Source: Crotalaria pallida
Taxonomy: Eukaryota > Streptophyta > Magnoliopsida > Fabales > Fabaceae
Length of the DNA: 64,000 bases
Assembly (NCBI GenBank): GCA_037953625.1
Contig: CM075655.1
Coordinates: forward strand, 10,620,001-10,684,000
Direction of reading: 5' to 3'
Part shown: positions 25,416 through 34,905 of the stretch, one piece after another
Position numbering within the stretch: position 1 is the stretch's first letter
How the letters are laid out: every line of letters begins with the position of its first letter
The notes under the pieces: generated by a model
The model's database searches: none
What the model was told of the DNA's origin: nothing
What the model saw: only the letters and a program-made list of their open reading frames with translations
Program-made: the position numbers and the translations under genes

Positions 25416-25700
25416 TACTCCCACCATTCCTATTTATATGTCTTATTTCAAATAAAACACATCCAATAAGAAATGTTATCATTACTTAGATTTCCAATGC
25501 ATTAATTATTTTTTTCCTGTTATACCCTTTCTCTCTCTATAATCATTAATTTTACTCCACTACTTACGTAAACCAATACCTATTGAATAGGGTCAATCAT
25601 GAAAAATAACATTTATTACACTTTTCAAATCCTCAAAAGGACAGATAAAAAAGAACAAAAAAATTCTCCAAAAAAGGACAGTTAATAAGGAACGGAAGTA
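25416..25700. mobile_element. Stowaway-type MITE in array repeat 4
   Basis: Same element, same monomer position, in the last, incomplete repeat. Confidence 0.8.
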
Positions 25701-26504
25701 ATAAATGATAATATTCAAGTTTAAAAATGGTATTTTACATTTTTTATTAAATATTTTAATTATTAAAGGTCAAAATACTATTAAAAGAAGTGGACCAATC
25801 TTTAATTTTAAGAATAAAATATAGTAGATATTATTTTTTTCTTTATTTAAATATTTATTTTATTTATTACTTTTCATTTTCACTAACCGCATAAAATATT
25901 AAACATATTTTCAAAATGTTACTCCTTTCATTCTTTATTATCTAGTATCCTTTTGTGTTTTTATGTCCTAAGATAGAGATAATAGAGAATTATGGAAGTT
26001 TATGCGATTTTAATGTACACTAGGAGTTTAAATGTGTTGAGTAGACCCGAATACTTAGGATATGTTTGGGAGGAGGATTTTGTTTAACCAAAATGATTGA
26101 CTTATGACAATTGAAGAGATTTTTTTACTTCCGTAAACTTTAGGACTAAAATGATGAGTACTTACGATCCTAAGGACGAAAATGACAATTTATTTAATTA
26201 TATTTATGAGTATGTGTGTGTGAGCGAGTGATTGAGACTCTAAAATACCTTTTTTACACAAAATTGTATTGGTTTAGAGTCTACACAACTTATTAAATAT
26301 CTTAATGTATTAACTTGAAATATTTTCTGCACTAGATTTGTTGCAAAATTGATAAGACAAATTTTTCAAATTTAGGGGGAGGTAAAAATACTGGAAAACC
26401 AAGATATAATAACAAGATAAGTGACCATAGAAAGCTAAAAGCTAGTTGTTCTGCAAAATCCAAAAAATAAAAAATAAATGAAAGAATACAAGCAAGCAAG
26501 CTAG

Positions 26505-26505
<1 letters not shown>

Positions 26506-26545
<40 letters not shown>
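26506..26545. repeat. (TA)n microsatellite
   Basis: About 20 TA units. The matching place in unit 2 (near 43485) has only about five, so this tract changed after the duplication. Confidence 0.9.
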
Positions 26546-26549
<4 letters not shown>

Positions 26550-26943
26550 TTCTTAAGTTGAAACAAGATAAGTGAGCCAGATTGATGAACTTAACTAGCT
26601 AGTATTAATTAAGCTGACATTCTGCCTTACATTGTCTCAGAGAATCTTTTATCCATAATTATTATGTACTTACTGAATTTGAGTGAAACTTTTATATATA
26701 TCTGAGTAAAGCTTGGGATATATACTTTGTTTCTAGCATACTTTTCATGATAATTTGCTCTGCTTCTTGTTGTTTGTATCCACTACTGTACTGCTATATG
26801 TTCACTTTAATTAATTTGGTAAGTATACAGGTTCCTTATATGAAAGGGGATTGATTGGAACACATCATGACTGGTTAGCACAACACAATCTTAATCTCTT
26901 TTTTGGTCTGTTTTTCAATTGTTTGAATCGTTTTATTTTCCAG

Positions 26944-27021
26944 GTGTGAAGCAATGTCTACCTATCCTAGAACTTATGATCTAATTCATGCAGATTCAGT
27001 GTTCAGCCTTTACAGTGGCAG
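26944..27021 (+). pseudogene. Captured exon of a PMT-type (DUF248) methyltransferase
   Basis: A 78-base exon between AG and GT encodes CEAMSTYPRTYDLIHADSVF and onward to LYSGR. It matches the plant PMT/QUA2-type Golgi methyltransferase motif W-CEA-STYPRTYDLIHAD-(V/L)FSLY; the Trp codon would be split by the upstream intron as in the family. No other exon of the gene is near, so it is a captured fragment. The copy at 43896 is identical in length and frame. Confidence 0.82.
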
Positions 27022-27400
27022 GTAATATATTGGTTTACTAGTTTTATTTAGAAATTAAAGGCAAATATTTTTAGTAAAATTGGCTACAAAATTGTATGGT
27101 TTATATTCATTTTAGCAATTGAATTAAAGCCAAAAGGTATACATACTTTGATACTTTGAACTATATTTGGTTTTTTCTGACTATGTAATTTCAGTACTTT
27201 AAAACTCACTTGTGATTGTTGATATTAGAAATGCATTTCATTATTATTAATAAAAAATGCCTAATTGAAGATTTCATCAAAAAAATGTAGCACCGCTGTC
27301 TTTAATTCGGTAGTTTTAGCTGCTTGAAATGATATAATTCTCATTGAATGAGCTTTGTATGATAGATTAGTGCATTTTGTTTCATGATGTATTACTACAG

Positions 27401-28070
27401 CTACCCAAGGAGCAAAAGTTGAAGGAACTGTCAGTCTGTCACAAGAAAACTCCAAGTTTGTTTTTAAATTTGGTTTGTCTAAGCTTCAATGTTCACTGTT
27501 GATGAATGGTCTTGTTATGGATCCCACTGAGGTAATGAACTTGACATTTTCCTTTGGTTTGTGATCTTTTTTCCATTTTCTTTTACAATTTTTAATGGTG
27601 AGCTGTTGTAATTGCATAGGAATTTTTGGCTTCCTTGTAAAATGAATGGTTCCCTTTTATTTTTTAATATGTCCTTAATCATGGTAAAAAAAATGCATGT
27701 ATGATATGTTATACTAGTAGTTAGATTCTTTATAGAACACCAACATGGTTCTTATCTTTTGTTTTGGGTATGTTCTGGCCACTTTTTCTTTATGAAATAT
27801 TAACTATAAATTCCTTGAATGATGGGACTCAAAGAATACAGGAGCAAGTGAATTTTGGAAAAATAAAGTCTAACATTGATGTATTAGACAAGTTTCTATC
27901 AAAAACTGGAATACAACGCTTTAATCCTAAGGTATACTAGTTTAATATTCTGCAGGTTCTGATAATCTCGTATAAGTATGTGTTACTAACCAATTTCTGA
28001 TGTTGTTCCTTTGGTGCAGATTTCTTACAGCAAACTGAAGTTCATATATCTGTCATTCGCTTGGAAAAGT
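27401..28070 (+). pseudogene. Captured exons of a UGGT-like glucosyltransferase
   Basis: Three successive exon-like blocks with AG/GT borders: 27401-27531 (QENSKFVFKFGLSKLQCSLL then MNGLVMDPTE), 27842-27931 (EQVNFGKIKSNIDVLDKFLS then KTGIQRFNPK) and 28020-about 28070 (ISYSKLKFIYLSFAW). These resemble the luminal thioredoxin-like region of plant UDP-glucose:glycoprotein glucosyltransferase, the ER folding sensor, as I remember that family. The last block then runs into unrelated sequence with a stop. Only a small part of a protein of well over 1000 residues is present, so no enzyme can be made. The assignment rests on recalled motifs and should be searched. Confidence 0.62.
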
Positions 28071-28449
28071 ATTTTTCTTCCTTGGAGCTGGACAGACCAT
28101 AGTGCTTGGATTTTATTAGTCGTTGGAGCTGAACTCGTTTGTCTATGAGAATTATCTTGCATGAGTATCCCTTTACTATTTTTCTGCTTGTTTTTGAGTA
28201 TCCCTCCTTTATGTGTGTGTATTCTTCAATGACATTTGAGCTGAAGCATCACAAGAATCTAAAGCATCTTGCATGGTAGCATACTTAGTGCATTTTTCTT
28301 GTTATTGAGATGATAATGCCTGAGTATATTAATGAGGAACTACTTATTGCTAGTTAGGTGTGGACTTTCAGCTTAGATCATATTAGCCTTGGTCTGTACT
28401 ATGCTCGTCTGATTAAGATCTCCTGTTAAATTTCATCTTATTTACGCAG

Positions 28450-28624
28450 TTTCTGGTCCAACTTGCTAAAGGAAGAAATTAGTCTTCTTGCTGTTGATGA
28501 AGCACATTGCATATCAGAATTGGGGCATGATTTTAGGGTGGAATACAATAAATTGGAAAAGTTACATGCATGGTGTTCTACCTGATGTTCCTTTTGTTGG
28601 TCTAACTGCAATTGCTATTGAAAA
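28450..28624 (+). pseudogene. Captured exon of a RecQ-type DNA helicase
   Basis: Between TTTACGCAG and GTAAGC, the frame reads SLLAVDEAHCISELGHDFRV and EYNKLEKL, then after a frameshift DVPFVGLTA and AIEK. This is the RecQ helicase motif II block (DEAH, CISEWGHDFR, with Trp changed to Leu here) followed by motif III (the usual TATAT damaged). The order and spacing match plant RecQ proteins, probably the RecQsim type. The frameshift and the missing remainder make it a dead fragment. The unit 2 copy at 45400-45574 has the same frameshift. Confidence 0.88.
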
Positions 28625-29272
28625 GTAAGCATATTATAATTTGGCTGTTAGTGAAGCATATTGTTGCTGTACCTTTTATTTATAATGATTCTGATGCACT
28701 TTTTGTGTCTCCTTTATGTTGTACTACATATTTTTCTTTTCAACTGTTGTTTGTTGACAAATTTATTTTAATTTGTATGTCATTGTTTTATCATGGTTTT
28801 TAGTTTTTACTTGTACATGAAATTTTATCACCATGCTCTGCTAGATTATGAAGTTATCTGAAATGGGTATGGCAGAGATTATGAAGTTCCCATGCTTATA
28901 TTTTTCACTAAGACATCAAACACTCATGAATACCGCTCCTATATTTTCAAGTATGTTCTTGCTTGGGAAGTTTTCATCTTCCTTATGTCATTCCTTCATC
29001 AGCAAAAAAAATTGTATTCCTGTCTCATTTTTCAAGGTTAGGCATTCCATCATGTATGAAGTGGATTATGAGTGATGCCATTTTAAAGCACATAAAGTTA
29101 CTTCAATTTTTAAAATGATGTTGTTGCTATGAAACTAAATTGCCAGAGTTAGCATTTGGTGAACTTTCACTGCAGAAATCCTAACTTGTTTTTTGATAAA
29201 CTCTTTTCGAGGCTAGGGGGTGTGCAGCTCATAGTCTTGTTCTCATATATTTGACTAAGCCTTCTGGTGAAA

Positions 29273-29723
29273 GAAGATTTGAAGAAGGAGCTAGGGAAAG
29301 AACCTAAAGATGCTGAACTAGCCGAAGCAACGAACAATGTTCGAGTGAAGAAAGCAATACAGATTGGTCGAGCTGCAAGAAACAAGCTCATAAAGGTATT
29401 TTAAATTTTAAAGTCTTTTACAACTTGTTGGCATTCAACAAGGCTTAGAAAATGAATCATATGTTATGTCTTAACTCCTTTTACTTTCCCGCTCTCTTTC
29501 TTTGAAGTGTGGGGGTGAATTTATTGATGCTTTACTGATTTTCTTTGAAATAATTAAAAGTTACATCAAGGATTGGCTAAATAATCTTGGTGGTTTGGCT
29601 AAATAATCTTGGTGGTTATATGTTGCAGCACAATCTCTGGGTTGTCTTGTTTGTTTTCGGCTATCTACATATGGTTTGTTTTGGATAAGACACGCTCTAC
29701 CAAGGCTTGCTCTTGATAATGTG
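29273..29723 (+). pseudogene. Captured exons of a plastid sigma factor
   Basis: Block one, ending at 29395 before GTATTT, encodes EDLKKELGKEPKDAELAEAT and then IGRAARNKLIK, the start of region 1.2-2 of plant sigma-70 factors. Block two, 29629-29723 after TTGCAG, encodes HNLWVVLFV, then in another frame RLSTYGLFWIRHAL, the conserved region 2.3-2.4 segment. The residues that normally lie between HNLRLVLFV and RLSTYG are missing, so two distant parts were fused inside one exon-like block. The RLSTYGLFWIRHA form suggests the SIG5/sigE-like group. Nuclear sigma factors direct the plastid-encoded RNA polymerase; this fragment cannot. Confidence 0.85.
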
Positions 29724-30329
29724 GTAACAACTCAACCTCTTGACACTTTGACATTGCATTAGTCACTATAATATTAATTGGTCATTCAATTAAATGATAA
29801 CAGCTAGAATTTTATAATAAGCAGCTTAAAAAGTTAGTTAACTTTGGGATTTGTCATAGAATTGTTCAGGTTTAATTTTTATATTTTGACGGGGTAAAAA
29901 GTATTTTACACTATCAACCAATCATACATGGTAACATATGTGACTTTTAAGATATTTATTATAAGAGTGAAATTTTTTAATGATATGACAATGTATGATT
30001 TTGGTACATAGTGTAAAAAAACTTATACTCCGTTAGTGCATTACAGTTAAACCCTTGATTTATTTGTTGCTATATGTTCAAACTTCAAATAAGTATGATG
30101 ATCAGATTCTTGTCAACAATTCAAAATAAGTCTTATCTGGAATCCTTGTGCACTAGGTTGCCCTTTTTATTAGTTGTAGCTGGTTCCCTTCCATAAGCCA
30201 TGCTTATGGGCACCCTAATTACTTTTGATCTTATATGTTGGTGATCATTCAGTTTTTGATTCAGTTTTACAACTATGTCCTGCACATGTTCTTGATTCAA
30301 TTTTTAATTCTATTAGGTTTTACAATGAA

Positions 30330-30800
30330 ATGCAACTACGGATTTGCTACTAAATTGCTAGGAAAAAGTGATACAGAATAGCTGCCAAATTGCTACGGAA
30401 TATTTTGTTACCTATGATGCATCAGCTAGGAAATAGATGCAAGTTTGCTACGAAATGGAAAAACACCAGCTACGGAATTTTCCTAGTTAATTTATAGCTA
30501 GGAAAAAGAGGTACTGAATAGCTGCCAAATTGCTAGGGAATATTTTGTTACATATGATGCATCAGCTAGAAAATAGATGCAAGTTTGCTACGAAATGGAA
30601 AAACACTAGCTACAGAATAGCTACAGAATTTTCCTGGCTAATTAGCTAAGGAAAAGTAACTTTTTTTTTCAAAAGTGAGCAACTAATCAGCTGCCATGTT
30701 GCAACGGATTTGCTACAAAATTTTACTTCTTAGCTGCGGCATAGCTACGGAAATATTCGGTAGCAAAATAGCGACACGTTTTATGCTACGCATCATGTTG
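30330..30800. repeat. CACTA subterminal repeats
   Basis: A motif family around TGCTACGGAAT, AGCTACGGAAT and AGCTAGGAAAAAG recurs more than a dozen times in this stretch, in both orientations, and continues at 34330-34430 beyond the LTR. It contains a larger imperfect duplication of about 130 bases (AGGAATATTTTGTTACC.. blocks). In CACTA elements such repeats are transposase-binding sites. Confidence 0.75.
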
Positions 30801-31200
30801 TGACACCCTCTTCTCGATCCAAGTAAATAGTAAAATAATTATGTATTACTCGGAAAGATATATGGACTTGTTATAATTTAAATATAAAAATGTAGAAATA
30901 AAATTTTCTTTTAAGGCGGGTGCACGAACCAAAACATGGAATTCTTGGAGAATATAATTTATGTCGTTCTAAACATTGTATTGGATTCGGCATTTGCTAA
31001 GATAGAAAACCTTTATATAATCCAGATAGCATCGGTGCTTTTGAAAAACGTATTGACATAGTAAAATTAAGCGATGCATATCTATTCTTTTCTTTCGCGG
31101 AACTGATACCATTTAAATAACTTAACCGAATCCGTTAATTAATCTTTATCAGAGTGAGCGGAAAGGGTAGGACTATGCACAGTTGTAATATGAACATAAG

Positions 31201-31237
<37 letters not shown>

Positions 31238-31539
31238 TCATGGAATACATATTCCCAGTAGTCATGTCTCCAAGGTTCCCATACAAGTCCATAAAAGATC
31301 TATATCAAAATAAAACCATAACCCTAGAGTTCTCAAAAGTATATCTACAATATATACATCACAAAAATATGAAACTCTAGAGGTGGTCACATAGATCTGG
31401 CAGCAGTAGTAGTAGTGATAGTAGTAGCAGTCTCCAAGTAGCAGAAAGAAACATCATCATCAACAGCAGCAGCAGAATCTCCTCCACAACATCCCCACAT
31501 CGGATCCCCTGATCCTCATCATGTACCATATGCACACAC

Positions 31540-32012
31540 CTAGGGATCATCGTCCCTCCACTGACTCCCGGTAGAATGAACGACAGGCTCGCCTCCGCTC
31601 TCGTCCTCCACAGGATCCTCCTCGATCTCATCCGATGGAGAGGGTACCCTACCACTGGGTACAGGGTCAGGAGATGGTGTGACCCTAACTGGGCTCCTCG
31701 GATCAGAAGGGGAAGTCTCCTCGCGGACGACTCTAGAAGAAAAAGGGTGTGAGCGGGGTAGGTCGAAAACGAAAGCTGTGATTTGAGCGAGCTGGTTGTG
31801 TGGGAGGTGGTCCATGATATGTGTAAAAAAGGTGGTACGTGCATAGTGTATATGATGGGAATCCTAAACCTACGAGGACGAAATCGAATCAGCGGGTTCG
31901 GGTGGTAGAAGGTAATCTCTACCTCCCCCTCGAACAACGGGCGATGGTCCTCGTAGATCCATATGCCACTAGGAAGTGGTCGGATCTCGATGCAAGCGAT
32001 GTAACGTGACAT
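31540..32012 (-). pseudogene. LTR-encoded reading frame, copy A (frameshifted)
   Basis: From ATG at 32012 the frame reads SRYIACIEIRPLPSGIWIYE and later EGEVEITFYHPNP, RFRIPIIYTMHVPP. Homology then moves to another frame (31540-31815), which carries a Ser/Pro-rich part and an acidic end with IEEDPVEDESGG and STGSQWRDDDP. Both halves match, in order, the frame at 59327-59812 in the related LTR B. I do not recognise the family. The ATG follows a splice-acceptor-like TCGTAG|GTG. The frameshift near 31820 makes this copy non-functional. Confidence 0.6.
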
Positions 32013-32689
32013 CACCTACGAGGGCATAGGGGTAAGCAATTCTATACACATAATCAATAAAGTATAAATATGTGTACAATGTGAATGTATAGACATGCAG
32101 CAATAACAACAATCACATTTAGCATTTAGCAGCTACTGAATGCAAGTAGGATGCTCATACTTATTTCATTTATCAGCATTATTTTAAATGAGTGGCATGA
32201 TGTATGAACCTAGCTCTCAAGCCTATCTCCATCATTCTATAACACTCTCTGACGTCCATCCTTTACTCCGTCCAGCACTCACCAAGAATGTACACGACAA
32301 GCTTGGAATACGTGCCACCCGAGCAACGTCCCGTCATCCAAACGGTATAACCATATCAGCATCTCACTATGCCGACCACGTCGTCAATCATAACGTGTCA
32401 TCAAGCGAGCCGTCAATTGGCACTCCCAGAGGCCCTCCTCATGTTATCAAAACATGATAAACGATCTATCATCCAAACTCCAGAATGAATGCATTATTTT
32501 TAAACTTAAAGGAAATTGGTTAATATATATAACGTGCCACCCGAGCAACGTCTCGTCATCCAAACGGTATAGTTATATTAATCAATTTATTTTAAGTCCA
32601 GATCCCTTGGATTATTTTTATTTAATCATTATCCAAATGATTCAGAATTAAAAATGATATTTTTAATATTCTGGGTGAACTAATCGAGT

Positions 32690-33010
32690 GTTCTTCAGAA
32701 TACTCGAGTGTTCTTCAATTATTTCCAGATTACTCGAGTAGTTCTCAATTACTCGAGTTGTTCATGTCTTTCTGAGGATTTGGGTTTCAGATTCATAAAA
32801 ATACTCGAGTAATTCATGAGTACTCGGGTGTTCTTCATCAATTCCAGAACACTTCGAATGACTCCTGCATTACTCGAGTGGTTGACCTTAAAATGTTCCC
32901 ATGACTCAGTTAATACTCGAGTTCTGGGCCTGGTACTCGAGTGTTCTAACACAAAATACACTGTTTTATCAAAATTTCACTCGAGTATCAAGCCAGGTAC
33001 TCGAGTCTTT
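32690..33010. repeat. Cluster of ACTCGAGT words in the LTR A intron
   Basis: About ten copies of TACTCGAGT or close variants at irregular spacing (for example near 32732, 32752, 32801, 32873, 32925, 32936, 32982, 32999). The word is self-complementary. Just left, the segment CGTGCCACCCGAGCAACGTC is present twice, at about 32310 and 32532. Confidence 0.85.
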
Positions 33011-34418
33011 TCTTACAGAACAGACTGGAAACTTGGTTTTAACATATCATTTTCAATTCTAACCATTTCTAGTCCAATCCAATGATCAACAGAGTGCATA
33101 TAACACATATTGAACATGCTCAAACACTTACAAGTCATCAATTAACAAATTTGACAGAGAATCAAATGATAATGCACAAAACATGAATTTTCACAACTTA
33201 ATATGCCAAATTGCAATATACTCAATAAACTTGTAATTTTAAGTTCAATTCAGCTTGCATGCAACATATGGGACTTGCTCAACATAGTTTTAGAGCACAA
33301 GTTGGTCTCCAAACTAATTTCCCTATTCAATCTAAGCCCTTAGAGCCTCTTGGTGGCTCTCTAATTAAATTCATGCAATTTAAACTCTACCTAGTGAATA
33401 GATAGCTTTCCCCTTACTTCAAATTCGTGTGAGAACTGAAATTGGACAGAAAAACGAACTCCAAGCTAGTTTCCCCAAGAACCATATGACAGCAACACAG
33501 TTTTGAGTGAGGTCATATAACCAGAAATTTTGATGGTGAAATCATGCAAAACAATTTGGGAAAATAATTAGAAATCGTTCTCTGCAACACATACTAGAGA
33601 ATGGAATGAAATTGAAGTCTCAAAGATTCAAGGGCTTACCAAAATCGATTGCTCAAGTAAGCTCAAGGAATTGAAAACAACTTCAACTCCTTCCCTTCTC
33701 AGATTCGATTCTCACTCTATACTTGCTTTTGAGTAACAATCTTTGTGTCTTTACGAAGCCCTGGATGTGAGCTTCGTAATCGTGTATCACTCGAATTCTA
33801 ACACTCAGAAATGAAGAGGAATCGAAAGAAACGAATTCGGAACCCTAACTTCACGATTTCATCAACAAAGTCTTCAAATTCGTTGATGAATAGCTTAAAT
33901 AGACACTTGGAGCTTGCATGCAGATCGACACGACGGCTATGGACGTGGTTGGAGGGTGATTTCGTGTCAACGAAACGAAATCGTTGGTGGTGACTCACCA
34001 AACGCACTAACTCGTGCAACTCTGACCAGAATACTCGAGTAGTCAAGAAAATACTCGAGTATTTTGTCCAGTTTTTGAAAAATAATAATTTTATTTTCTT
34101 TCCCTCCAAAACCTTTCCTATAATTACTACTAGGTCCCAACCCAGGGACTAATATGCAAAATATTTATTTTATACATAATTATACCCATTAAATAAATTC
34201 ACACATATTCCCTAAATACAAAACACAGCATTTTAATCAAGGATTAAAATAGAAATAATTAATTATAATAAATTTTATATTAACATTTCATTAATCGGGG
34301 ATTAAAATTTTGGGGTGTTACACGTGTTGTAGCTGTTCCGTGGCTAATTTGTAGCAATGTCGAAATTGCTAGCGAACTATTACGGAATTGCTATGGAACG
34401 TTTCGTAGCTATCCGCGC

Positions 34419-34432
34419 AAATTCTTGTAGTG
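34419..34432 (+). repeat. CACTA terminal inverted repeat, right end (unit 1)
   Basis: AAATTCTTGTAGTG; its reverse complement begins CACTACAAGAAT. The monomer sequence resumes immediately with ATTATATGTTCAT. Confidence 0.8.
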
Positions 34433-34778
34433 ATTATATGTTCATAAAACTATCACTTACAATGAATTGCCAATACTCCAGAACTAAATGCATATGATAG
34501 AATTGAAATTTCATTAAAAGTCAAAATCTAATTACGCCAAAAGCATGATCGACCAATAATTTTAAACATAAAAATCCAAGAAATAAAGAGGGAAAAGCAT
34601 TTAATTTTTTGGTTTAAGGAGTCTATGTATGATAGTTAAAATTGTTCTCATATAATAAGAAAATCACAAGTCCAAGTCATAAGGATATTAAGAGAAAGGT
34701 GAAAATAAGATATAAATTAAATAGTATTTTTTCCCACAACTTAATTTATTTTTAAACGTCGGTGTGTTATCAACCAAC

Positions 34779-34905
34779 AAGGAGTAGCAGTCTAGTGGGT
34801 GGGCAAAGCGTGACCCTCAGATATTGTACAAGGCCAAAGGTTAATGTTCGATCCATGGAATTGGTATTTGCTGGAGGGACAAACCATACTACCCAAAAAA
34901 AGAAT
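34779..34905 (+). mobile_element. tRNA-derived SINE (copy 2)
   Basis: Duplicate of the SINE at 16311, with the same A box, B box (GTTCGATCC at 34846-34854) and A-rich tail; two or three bases differ. Confidence 0.7.

Larger units (their letters stand above)
20837..26414. repeat. Tandem array of about 1.455-kb repeats (unit 1)
   Basis: The repeat start GCAAGCCCCACAATGCCCC occurs at 20837, 22291, 23750 and 25205, spaced 1454, 1459 and 1455 bases. The fourth copy stops at about 26414, where CACTA-type DNA begins. Each copy holds a GCCCCACCACTTTAAC-type segment, a Stowaway MITE, and an AT-rich remainder. The copies are nearly identical. The array starts about 450 bases upstream of the HIPP ATG, just outside its likely promoter. 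I see no gene in it; the recurring 60-codon frame runs into the MITE. Confidence 0.93.
30801..34322 (-). mobile_element. Solo LTR-like insertion, CTCGAGTA family (copy A)
   Basis: The ends are TGACACCCTC and GGGGTGTTACA (3522 bases). The same site in unit 2 (about 47729) lacks it, so both edges are known from the empty site. The flanks CATGTTG and CGTGTTG form an imperfect repeat, perhaps a decayed target duplication. Read on the minus strand: LTR start, ACTCGAGTA words at 34033-34063, TATTTAAG near 33893-33902, leader, donor TTTTG|GTAAGCC (exon ends 33640), intron of about 1.6 kb with a second ACTCGAGT cluster, acceptor TCGTAG|GTG (exon starts 32015) and a reading frame. Only one LTR and no gag or pol are seen, so it is a solo LTR or a non-autonomous element. 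A (TA)n tract lies at 31202-31236. Confidence 0.8.
26415..34432 (+). mobile_element. CACTA-type transposon carrying captured gene fragments (unit 1)
   Basis: The right end, AAATTCTTGTAGTG at 34419-34432, is the reverse complement of the CACTACAAGAA terminus of plant CACTA (En/Spm) transposons. It is preceded by many subterminal GCTACGGAAT / GCTAGGAAAAAG motifs (30330-30800 and 34330-34430), as expected for the class. The element sits inside an array monomer: monomer sequence breaks at 26414 and resumes at 34433, with about 48 bases of monomer missing. So the left terminus was probably lost in a deletion that also took flanking DNA. No transposase frame is visible. Between the ends lie exon fragments of at least four host genes, all on the + strand. 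An LTR (30801-34322) later split the right end. Confidence 0.75.
16121..34587. repeat. Segmental duplication, unit 1
   Basis: From GAGGGAAAAACATTT at 16121 onward the sequence matches 34588 onward nearly base for base, through the HIPP gene, tandem array and CACTA element. The unit ends inside a monomer-derived stretch, where the end of unit 1 abuts the start of unit 2 through a shared AAA. Net of the 3.5-kb LTR at 30801-34322 the unit is about 14.9 kb. It exceeds unit 2 by roughly one 1.455-kb array monomer. Confidence 0.9.

Noticed and set aside
28848..29075. A fifth captured gene fragment (MKLSEMGMAEIMKF and following)
   Set aside because: I recognise no family and see no clear splice borders; it may be intron or filler DNA of the element.
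31085..31115. Primer-binding site in LTR A (GGAACTGATACCATTT)
   Set aside because: It matches the primer-site core, but the known insertion edges place it about 300 bases inside the LTR-like unit and no second LTR is seen. It could still mark a short internal region, so this stays open.
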